Assembly (NCBI GenBank): GCA_964483175.1
Contig: CAZAAT010000021.1
Location: 1-32,969, forward strand
Source of the DNA: JAAYHC01 sp964483175
GTDB lineage: Bacteria; Bacillota; UBA5301
Reading direction: 5' to 3'
DNA length: 32,969 bases
How positions within the stretch are numbered: position 1 is the first letter of the stretch; each line of letters opens with the position of its first letter. The position numbers and the translations under genes are program-made. A model generated the notes under the pieces. The model was not told the DNA's origin. It worked only from the letters and a program-made list of their open reading frames with translations, and ran no database searches. Below are positions 22,583 to 29,688 of this stretch, piece after piece.

Positions 22583-24262
22583 TTACACTTTAAACTGGTT
22601 AACTGATTTGGTTAAAATCTCGACAATCTCCTTGAGCTGGTGAGCTGTTGCCGCAACCTCTTCGGCGGTGGCATTCTGCTCTTCAGAAGAAGCCGCTACC
22701 TCCTCGGACGAGGCTGCATTATCCTGCACCGCTTGGGCAATGGATTGTAATACTTCCTCCAGACGCTGACTCTGCCCGGTCAACTCACTCGAAATGGCAG
22801 TCATGCTTTCCGCGGCAGCTCTGGTTTGGTCAGCCTTAACCAAGATCTCACGCAAAGACTCCGCCGCTCGGTTAATGGCTAGCAGCTGTTTTGCCACTTC
22901 TTCGGAGTTAACCTCCATCGATTGAGTAGTGACTGTGGTCTCAGAGATGATATCCTCAATCAAATTGGTGATTTTTTGGGCTGCATCCTGAGAGCCGGCT
23001 GCTAGCTTGCGGACTTCTTCCGCAACCACAGCAAAACCCCGGCCTTGTTCACCAGCCCGGGCAGCTTCAATCGCTGCATTTAGGGCCAGGAGGTTGGTCT
23101 GGGAAGCGATCCCATCAATCAACCCTACGATGTCCCCGATCTCCTCTGAGCGCCGCCCTAGTTTTTGAATCGCATCTGTCGCAAACTGAACCGTCTCGGA
23201 GACCGCTTGGAGCTGCTCAACAGATGCCTGGAGCGCCGCATTTCCTTTGTCCGCCGACTCAGCCGTGTCTTCAGCTACGTTGAGCGCCTGGTCGGATAAA
23301 CCCTTGGCCTGGAAAGATACTTGGTTGAGCTCCTCAGCCAGTTGCTGAATGCGGGTGATCTCCGACGACATCTCCGTACTGTTTTCGGCAACACTCTGAA
23401 TTGTAATCGCAATCTGTTCACCGGCCCGGCTGCTTTCAACTGAGGCGATCGACAAAGACTCGCTCGCCTCTTTGGCAAATGAGGCCTGCTCACGGATGGT
23501 TCTGACAATACCCTGCAAACTACTGACCATGGTGTTAAAGGCGGAGGCTAGCGTAGCGATTTCTCCTTTGACCTTGCCGGGATCGGCTACGCCAGTCAGG
23601 TCGCCGCCCGCAACTACTTCAGCGGTGGTCACAATAGACTTAATCGGCCGCGAGATGCTTCGGGCGGTGATTAAGCTAATTGCAAAGGCGAACAGCAGTC
23701 CAAACGCCATCAGAATCCAGATACCTTTCTCAGCCGTTAGGCGAATCTGGTCGGATTGTGCGGCCACAGCTGCTCGATGTGCTTCGACCTCCCCTTGAAC
23801 CTGACTCAATAGTTCTAAAATCTCGTCGGCCAAAGGCATTAGCCGAGCATTAAAAACTTGGATTGCTTGCTCACGCTCTCCCTCCACGAACAAATCCCAG
23901 ACAAGATGTCCGGTTTGATGCAGCTGGGCATGGGGTGCCTCTAATTGGGCATAAACCTCAGCATAGTCCTGATCCGGGGTAAAGGAGTAGTACCATCGAC
24001 CAAAGGTACAGTCGGTTGGAGCTTGCGGCTCTGGGGCCAGTTCGCCGTCGATGAACATCTGCTGCAAATTGCGCATCCACAGCAAATGACCGCTTTTGGC
24101 ATTAAGTAACTCGGCGCTGGCCTGCATAGCTAGATCAACCCGGGTCGTAGCCGCATTTTGAATATACAGGACAAAGTGGGTCATCGCTCCCGCGCCCAAC
24201 ATCAACATCTTAACTACTAAAAAGCCGAGTAATATTCGTTTAAAGATCCAGCTATTTCTCAT
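22583..24262 (-). CDS. Methyl-accepting chemotaxis-type receptor with CZB zinc-binding sensor domain
   Basis: About 559 residues. TM1 (about 10-32) and TM2 (about 180-200) enclose a periplasmic four-helix domain with the CZB pattern: GHLLW (H59), DCTFGRWYYS (C85), and H111 and H115 in APHAQLHQTGH, the 3-His/1-Cys zinc site. A HAMP domain (about 201-254) leads to a signalling coil with the invariant tip (GIASQTNLLALNAAIEAARAGEQGRGFAVVAEEVRKLA). Most CZB domains described are cytoplasmic; here the domain sits between the two membrane helices. The start is the ATG at 24262 with CGGAGGG five bases upstream, overlapping the receiver gene. No cheA or cheW is in the window; the gene sits inside the partner-switch operon. 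Confidence 0.92.
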   Translation of the reverse strand: MRNSWIFKRILLGFLVVKMLMLGAGAMTHFVLYIQNAATTRVDLAMQASAELLNAKSGHLLWMRNLQQMFIDGELAPEPQAPTDCTFGRWYYSFTPDQDYAEVYAQLEAPHAQLHQTGHLVWDLFVEGEREQAIQVFNARLMPLADEILELLSQVQGEVEAHRAAVAAQSDQIRLTAEKGIWILMAFGLLFAFAISLITARSISRPIKSIVTTAEVVAGGDLTGVADPGKVKGEIATLASAFNTMVSSLQGIVRTIREQASFAKEASESLSIASVESSRAGEQIAITIQSVAENSTEMSSEITRIQQLAEELNQVSFQAKGLSDQALNVAEDTAESADKGNAALQASVEQLQAVSETVQFATDAIQKLGRRSEEIGDIVGLIDGIASQTNLLALNAAIEAARAGEQGRGFAVVAEEVRKLAAGSQDAAQKITNLIEDIISETTVTTQSMEVNSEEVAKQLLAINRAAESLREILVKADQTRAAAESMTAISSELTGQSQRLEEVLQSIAQAVQDNAASSEEVAASSEEQNATAEEVAATAHQLKEIVEILTKSVNQFKV

Positions 24263-24638
24263 GCAAACCCTCCGTCCCAATAAGTACAGAAATCAAGTGT
24301 TTAAAGTCAGCTATCTCAAGCGGTTTTGCTAAGTAGTAATCACAACCCGCTTCTAGCACTCTTTCTTTATCACCAACCATTGCATAAGCTGTCAGACCAA
24401 CGATAATGGTTTCGGTATTAATCTCCTTGAACTTGCGGGCGAGCGTAAACCCATCAATGCCGGGCAACTGCATATCCAGCAGCACAATCTGGGGATTAAT
24501 CTCGTTGAAACGCTCTAGACCCTCCTGGCCATCAACAGCGACCGTCACAGTGAGACGGTCGGCGAAATCCTCCAGAATGGCCAGCACCAATTCCATATTC
24601 AGGGGGTTATCTTCGATTACGAGAATCCGGATACTCAT
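24252..24638 (-). CDS. Single-domain response regulator
   Basis: A 128-residue stand-alone receiver (REC) domain with E9/D10, phospho-acceptor D55 (IVLLDMQLPG), T83 and K105 (YYLAKPL). The FKE-I-T spacing and the KPLEI end resemble DivK-type or hybrid-kinase receivers. With no output domain, it probably acts as a phosphate shuttle or sink for the hybrid kinase in the same operon, or docks to a partner. Its ATG overlaps the stop of the HD-GYP gene by four bases. Confidence 0.9.
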   Translation of the reverse strand: MSIRILVIEDNPLNMELVLAILEDFADRLTVTVAVDGQEGLERFNEINPQIVLLDMQLPGIDGFTLARKFKEINTETIIVGLTAYAMVGDKERVLEAGCDYYLAKPLEIADFKHLISVLIGTEGLHEK

Positions 24639-25645
24639 CCGGCCAACTCCTCTCCGAACGCAACCACTTGTTTAAGCAGATGTACCGCTTCCTGATCCCA
24701 CCATCCGCGGGCAACTTCCGTATCGATAACCGCCAAAGCATCATCGATCGAAAGGCTATCACGATACGGCCGGGCACTTGTTAGCGCATCAAAGACATCC
24801 GCCACACTTAAGATCCGGGCGTAAAAATCAATCTGGCGATAATCCTTGCCACTGGGGTAGCCCTCCCCATTCAGTTTTTCATGGTGATCCCTAACTAGGG
24901 GTACCAGCCGACTGGTCCGCTCAAGCTGGGTCAGGATCTGGGCCCCTACTTGCGGATGCCGCTGGAGTTCAGCCCACTCCAGCTTGGATAGTGGACCCGG
25001 CTTGTTTAAGATGTGTGAATCAGTGATGATTTTGCCGGTATCATGTAGCAAACCGGCGCGATATAGTAGACTAATGTCTTCGGAAGGTAATCGCAACTGT
25101 TTTCCCATGGCCTCTGCCAGCTGGGCTACCCGCATAGAATGTCCTTTGGTATAAACATCTTTGGCTTCGACAATCGTAACCAACGTCTTAAACACATTAT
25201 CGATTTCTTCTAAATTTTCGTGGTACTCCTTGATGCGTAGCAACGCCCGCAACCGCAGACCGAGTTCGACCGAGTTAAACGGTTTATTGAGGTAATCGTC
25301 GGCTCCGGCATCAAATCCTGCCTGTTTGTAGTGAAAATCGTCAATCGCAGTCAACATTACCACCGGCACATGCTGATACTCCCGCATCCGCCTGATTCTT
25401 TTTAAGACCTCGATCCCGGTTATCGATGGTAACATAATGTCAATGATAAACAGATCCGGCTGGACAACCGGTGATTCTAGCTCCCGGAGAAAATCCAGGG
25501 GATCCGAGAAGATCCTACTGTTGGCTCCATAGCGCTCTAATAGGAGGTCTATTAACTCGGCCGATAACGCATCATCCTCGACAACGAAGATATTCGGCTT
25601 GCGGCCTTTTATCGATAACTTCACGTGCTCTTCAGCCATCAACAT
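24635..25645 (-). CDS. REC-HD-GYP response regulator (predicted c-di-GMP phosphodiesterase)
   Basis: 336 residues: receiver domain (about 17-140; ED at 23-24, D69, K121), then an HD-GYP domain. The HD-GYP part shows H169 in TKGHS, LLHDTGK (HD at 201-202), QRHPQVG and HHEKLNGEGYPSG, the last being the GYP motif with N where D is commoner. HD-GYP proteins hydrolyse c-di-GMP to pGpG or GMP, or cGAMP in some subgroups. The ATG at 25645 starts two bases after the kinase stop; a second ATG at 25639 is also well placed. As the gene right after the hybrid kinase it is probably its direct phosphorylation target. Confidence 0.9.
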   Translation of the reverse strand: MLMAEEHVKLSIKGRKPNIFVVEDDALSAELIDLLLERYGANSRIFSDPLDFLRELESPVVQPDLFIIDIMLPSITGIEVLKRIRRMREYQHVPVVMLTAIDDFHYKQAGFDAGADDYLNKPFNSVELGLRLRALLRIKEYHENLEEIDNVFKTLVTIVEAKDVYTKGHSMRVAQLAEAMGKQLRLPSEDISLLYRAGLLHDTGKIITDSHILNKPGPLSKLEWAELQRHPQVGAQILTQLERTSRLVPLVRDHHEKLNGEGYPSGKDYRQIDFYARILSVADVFDALTSARPYRDSLSIDDALAVIDTEVARGWWDQEAVHLLKQVVAFGEELAG

Positions 25646-25647
25646 CC

Positions 25648-28600
25648 CTACTGTTCCTTTCTATCGCGTAAAATTTCCCCCAACTGCGAGAGAAAATCTT
25701 GGGTAAACAGGTCCGCCTTATTATAGATACCGCTGGTAAACTGGGCTAAATGCTGACGTTCCTGCTGAGTCAGGTGCTTGGAGGTCAAGATTACCGTCGG
25801 CACTTCGCGGATCTGCGGGTTGTTACTTTTTAGTTGTAAAAACTGAAAGCCATTAACTTCAGGCATGATCAGATCCAAGATAATCAGGTCTGGCCGGTAT
25901 TCTTCGGTTTTACGCAGGCCGGCTGCGGCGCTATAGGCTGATACAACATCAAATCCACGCTGTTTAAGGTGTTCGGATATTACCTCCACCGTCATCGGCT
26001 CATCATCCACGATCAAGATCTTGGCCTGGGTTTCTGGGCGATGATTCATGGCGGACTTGGCCAATACCCGGGTGACCGTGTTATATAGTTCTTGCCGGTC
26101 AATTGGTTTAATGAGATACCCATCGGCACCCAAAGCAATGCCTTTGCTTTGCTCAGGAAGAACAGAGATAATGATCACCGGTATCCGGTTATATTTCGGA
26201 TTTTGCCGCAAGTTGGAGAGGATCTCCCAGCCACTCATCTCAGGCAGCAGGATATCCAAGGTAATAAAGTCGGGTTGCTCCTGCTCCAAATAAGAACAGA
26301 TCTCTTCGGTCGTACTCTTGACCACACCTTCGTAACCTAACTGAGCTAAGTAGTTTTGAATTATCGCCGCAGCATCCAAATCGTCTTCAATGATCAAGCA
26401 GGTCCCAACCTGAGCGTTTGCTGCAACCTGGGAAACCTGAGAAACCTGCTCCCCTAAAATGGCAAGGTTTCCGGTCGATCGGAGCGGCAACTTAACAATA
26501 AAGCGGCTGCCCACCCCCAACTCGCTCTCGACCATAATCTCACCATCGGCCAACTCCACAAAGCGCTTGACAATTGATAGGCCGAGCCCGGTCCCCTGAT
26601 GCAGTCGGGTCAAACTCGAATCGACCTGAATGAATGGATCGAAGATCAACCCAATTTTATCAGGTGGAATCCCAATCCCCTGGTCCCACACCGTAATCTG
26701 CAGGGACGAATCGACCAACTCCGCCTGCAGACCGACTTTTTTGCCGGGCGGGGTAAATTTAATCGCATTGGCCAGCAGGTTATAAATGATCTGCTTAATC
26801 TTTCGCTCATCGGTGTAGGCCAACACCGGCAGTTCCGGCGAAATCTCCAGGACCAACTCGAGCCCTTCGTTCACCGTTCTCTCTTTTAGTAAGGACACCG
26901 CATTTTGAATTAGCGGAACAAGTTCTACCGTGCTACCCTCCCAGCTTTGACGGCCAGCTTCGACTTTGGATAAATCCAATACATCGTTGATCAAGCTAAG
27001 TAGGTGCTTAGCGGCTCGCAACACATTATGGCAATACCGCTGTTGTTTTGGGCTTAAACTTTGCTCCTGACTTAGTAAGTCGCTAAAACCAATGATCGCA
27101 TTTAGTGGTGTCCGTAGTTCATGAGACATGGTCGCCAAAAACTCTGACTTGGCTTGATTGGCCTCTTCAACCCGTGCCATCGCCAGCCGATATTCGGTCA
27201 TATCATGGAAGACGAGGACAATCTCGTTGATCACATCCTCGTCGATCCTGATCGGAGCCGCGCTGAGTTTGATCGGCACCCTCTGCCTATTCTTAGTGCC
27301 GACATGGGCCTCCATCGCCTTGACCTCCTGGCCACTCAAGGCCAAGCATAATGCACAATCAGCAGACCCACAGATCGGCTCACCATCACCGGTTGTATGA
27401 CCGAGAACCTCACAACAAGGTCTGCCGAGCGCCTCAGCCTGCGTAAAACCGGTAATTTCTTCGGCACCACGGTTCCACGAGGTGATAATTCTCTCGCTGT
27501 TAACTGTACAAATGCCATCAAGGGAGCTGTAAACAACCGCTTCTAAGTGGGCAAGTTTCTCTTTGGCCTCATTTTTGTAATACTGATCTTGAATTACCAG
27601 GCTAAACTGCAACCCGACTTCAGTTAGTAGCTGCTGCTCAAGCGGGTCTTCCGCCTCTATGGGGGTAATATCATAAACCAAAACTCCAAATAGCTGATCC
27701 ACGCCGATCGGCACGGCCAGCCTCCAAAGGTCACCCTCTTCGACCTGGGTCTGACGACTGCGCGCAGCTTCTCCGACAATCCCATCTGTAATTGTTAGCT
27801 CCCCAGGTAATTTGGTCGAACCGACCTCGGCGACCATTATTAGCCTTTGTTCTACCCGATTAAACTCGTAGAAAGCACCGGCAACGATCCCCCCGTCGGC
27901 AAACAGGGTATTTAACAAACTCTGGCTTAAAACGGCGATATCTCCATCCGGATGGGTGATTTGCGTAGCCCACCCACGTAAAATTCGATAACCGCTATGC
28001 TCATACTTAAACAACTTAGTGGCCTTGGTGATTACCAAACGCAGCCCTTCAAGGCCACCACCATGCTTCGGCAGCTGCATCTGCTGAGGCAAATCATCCA
28101 AAAGCCGCAAAATATCCGCTATTGGCTTGGTCAAAGTCATAGTTAGGGTGCGTCCGTACCGATTTAGCATAAAGATGCCGACAGTGATTGCTCCAACCGC
28201 GGATAGGGTTAAGATGATCATTAGCGTCCGCGAAACAGCTAACAGCGAATTAAGCCGTTCATTAATCAGCTTGGATACCGTACTTAAACCGGCATTAATC
28301 TCCAGAAAATCCGGCAAAATTTCTGCAAAATAATGATCTTCCGCCCCAGGGGCCGACGGTTCGAAAGCCGTTAATTTGTCGTGTACCAGGATGTGGAGGT
28401 CGCTGATGAGCATAATCTCCTGTTGAATCTGGGGTTCATTGCTGAGCATCTCCGCAGCTGCTGCCAGATGGCTACTGACTATGCACTCAGCGGCCGGAAC
28501 AAAGTTAGCATCAGCACCACGCAGAGCTAGTCTAATCCCGATGAGGGTCTGCATCTGTTCGCTGAAAGCAGCTTCAATCGCTTCTAAAGAAATCCGGAAC

Positions 28601-28725
28601 GACTCGACACGGCTGTTGGAAGTGCCAAAATAACCCATCGAAGTCAGCACAAAGACTGTAAAGACTAACAACATCATTAATATAATGCGATAGTAAAAAA
28701 GTAGCTTCCGCTCCGTCTGCAACAT
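25648..28725 (-). CDS. Hybrid sensor histidine kinase: TM-periplasmic-TM, GAF, PAS, HisKA, HATPase, REC, REC
   Basis: About 1025 residues. Numbering from this start, TM1 (about 12-31) and TM2 (about 165-187) frame a ~130-residue periplasmic helical sensor. Then come a GAF-like domain (about 240-380) and a PAS domain (about 390-515) with five cysteines in a short stretch (GRPCCEVLG, ICGSADCALC). HisKA has H535 (ATMSHELRTPLN) and is followed by a full HATPase. Two receivers end the protein, with D824 and D951. The first has K873; the second keeps a lysine near K1003. The frame opens at TTG 28749, but GGAGG eight bases before the ATG at 28725 marks the start. It heads the seven-gene signalling operon. 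The signal sensed is unknown. Confidence 0.93.
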   Translation of the reverse strand: MLQTERKLLFYYRIILMMLLVFTVFVLTSMGYFGTSNSRVESFRISLEAIEAAFSEQMQTLIGIRLALRGADANFVPAAECIVSSHLAAAAEMLSNEPQIQQEIMLISDLHILVHDKLTAFEPSAPGAEDHYFAEILPDFLEINAGLSTVSKLINERLNSLLAVSRTLMIILTLSAVGAITVGIFMLNRYGRTLTMTLTKPIADILRLLDDLPQQMQLPKHGGGLEGLRLVITKATKLFKYEHSGYRILRGWATQITHPDGDIAVLSQSLLNTLFADGGIVAGAFYEFNRVEQRLIMVAEVGSTKLPGELTITDGIVGEAARSRQTQVEEGDLWRLAVPIGVDQLFGVLVYDITPIEAEDPLEQQLLTEVGLQFSLVIQDQYYKNEAKEKLAHLEAVVYSSLDGICTVNSERIITSWNRGAEEITGFTQAEALGRPCCEVLGHTTGDGEPICGSADCALCLALSGQEVKAMEAHVGTKNRQRVPIKLSAAPIRIDEDVINEIVLVFHDMTEYRLAMARVEEANQAKSEFLATMSHELRTPLNAIIGFSDLLSQEQSLSPKQQRYCHNVLRAAKHLLSLINDVLDLSKVEAGRQSWEGSTVELVPLIQNAVSLLKERTVNEGLELVLEISPELPVLAYTDERKIKQIIYNLLANAIKFTPPGKKVGLQAELVDSSLQITVWDQGIGIPPDKIGLIFDPFIQVDSSLTRLHQGTGLGLSIVKRFVELADGEIMVESELGVGSRFIVKLPLRSTGNLAILGEQVSQVSQVAANAQVGTCLIIEDDLDAAAIIQNYLAQLGYEGVVKSTTEEICSYLEQEQPDFITLDILLPEMSGWEILSNLRQNPKYNRIPVIIISVLPEQSKGIALGADGYLIKPIDRQELYNTVTRVLAKSAMNHRPETQAKILIVDDEPMTVEVISEHLKQRGFDVVSAYSAAAGLRKTEEYRPDLIILDLIMPEVNGFQFLQLKSNNPQIREVPTVILTSKHLTQQERQHLAQFTSGIYNKADLFTQDFLSQLGEILRDRKEQ

Positions 28726-28860
28726 GCCGGTCTCCTCCTTGATTACCAAATACCTCCTTTTCCGCGCGTATGGACCAGAACCTCTTATTCGCGGCGGGCT
28801 TTGCGAAAATATGACAAATGTCCCAATAGATCCGTGAAGACCTTCGCTAATGGGGTTTTA

Positions 28861-29634
28861 TTATCTGAAACTGTTAGTTAGTTTCATAGTGGTCGCCGAA
28901 GCGATCGCATAATACATTAGGTAACGCGCAGTCACTGTGAGGATATGTCCGGTAAAATTAGTAAAACCATAAACATCAGCATAACTGGTAAAAAAGATCT
29001 CGGCCACGATAATTACGCTCATTGAGGCTGAAACCAGGGAAAAAGGGGAACGCGCGTTGATCGGATAAATCTGCGAAAAGCGAAAGATCCCGATTGCCAA
29101 AAGTACGATAATCAGATACTCGCTGCCGATTTTAAAAGCGGTTAAACCCTCACCCGGTAGATAGCATTCTGGGAAGATCGGAACAACAAAGATGGTCACA
29201 ATCAGGCTCGCCACCGCTGCTCCGTATAGGAAATAGGCTAATCCTTCACGATAGTTTTTGGTGAAAAAAGTGGGGGCCAAACTCAAGGAGAATGCTTCAA
29301 GAAATCTAGCTCCAACCCATAACTGAGTCGGAATACTCGGATCTGAGATTGGCAATAACCGCATCCCGTAATATGTGCATAGATGCAGTAAGTCGATGAG
29401 CGCCACAAAAAAATAGCCGATGCTCAAGGCCAGGAAGATCTGCTTTTTAGTCGCAGTATAGATCTGTTCGCCAATGATGAAGATGGCGAACGATAAAGCT
29501 ACAGAAACACCTTCAATAAGGCTGTGAAAAATAAGGTAATTGTGAGCTGCAAGCAGATATAAGAAGGGGGTTAAGACCAACACGGCACTGAAAGTCAAGT
29601 AAAGTCTCGGCTTGACCATCCTCCGCCCGGACAT
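28861..29634 (-). CDS. Stand-alone MASE3-type membrane sensor domain protein
   Basis: 257 residues and almost all membrane: about seven to eight hydrophobic helices. The pattern (NYLIFHSLIEGVSVALSFAIF, LALSIGYFFVALIDLLHLCTYYGM, PTQLWVGARFLEAFSLSLAP) matches MASE3, a membrane sensory domain usually fused to PAS, histidine kinase or GGDEF output. Here the protein stops right after the last helix (TMKLTNSFR then TAA), with no output domain in any frame before the next gene. GGAGG seven bases before the first ATG supports the start. It may act with the kinase encoded 136 bases downstream; that is inference. It may share a transcript with the nucleotidase gene 54 bases upstream. Confidence 0.8.
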   Translation of the reverse strand: MSGRRMVKPRLYLTFSAVLVLTPFLYLLAAHNYLIFHSLIEGVSVALSFAIFIIGEQIYTATKKQIFLALSIGYFFVALIDLLHLCTYYGMRLLPISDPSIPTQLWVGARFLEAFSLSLAPTFFTKNYREGLAYFLYGAAVASLIVTIFVVPIFPECYLPGEGLTAFKIGSEYLIIVLLAIGIFRFSQIYPINARSPFSLVSASMSVIIVAEIFFTSYADVYGFTNFTGHILTVTARYLMYYAIASATTMKLTNSFR

Positions 29635-29688
29635 TCGTACACCTCCAGAGAAAATATTGCCTCCGTGCTATAGAACCCCCTACCGATG

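Noticed and set aside
28750..28860. GCAAAGCC on the minus strand upstream of the hybrid kinase, resembling part of a c-di-GMP-I (GEMM) riboswitch
   Set aside because: Only this short block matches; the paired stems and the GGGAC directly before it are not in the right arrangement. The nearby GACAAATGTC palindrome has arms of only four bases.
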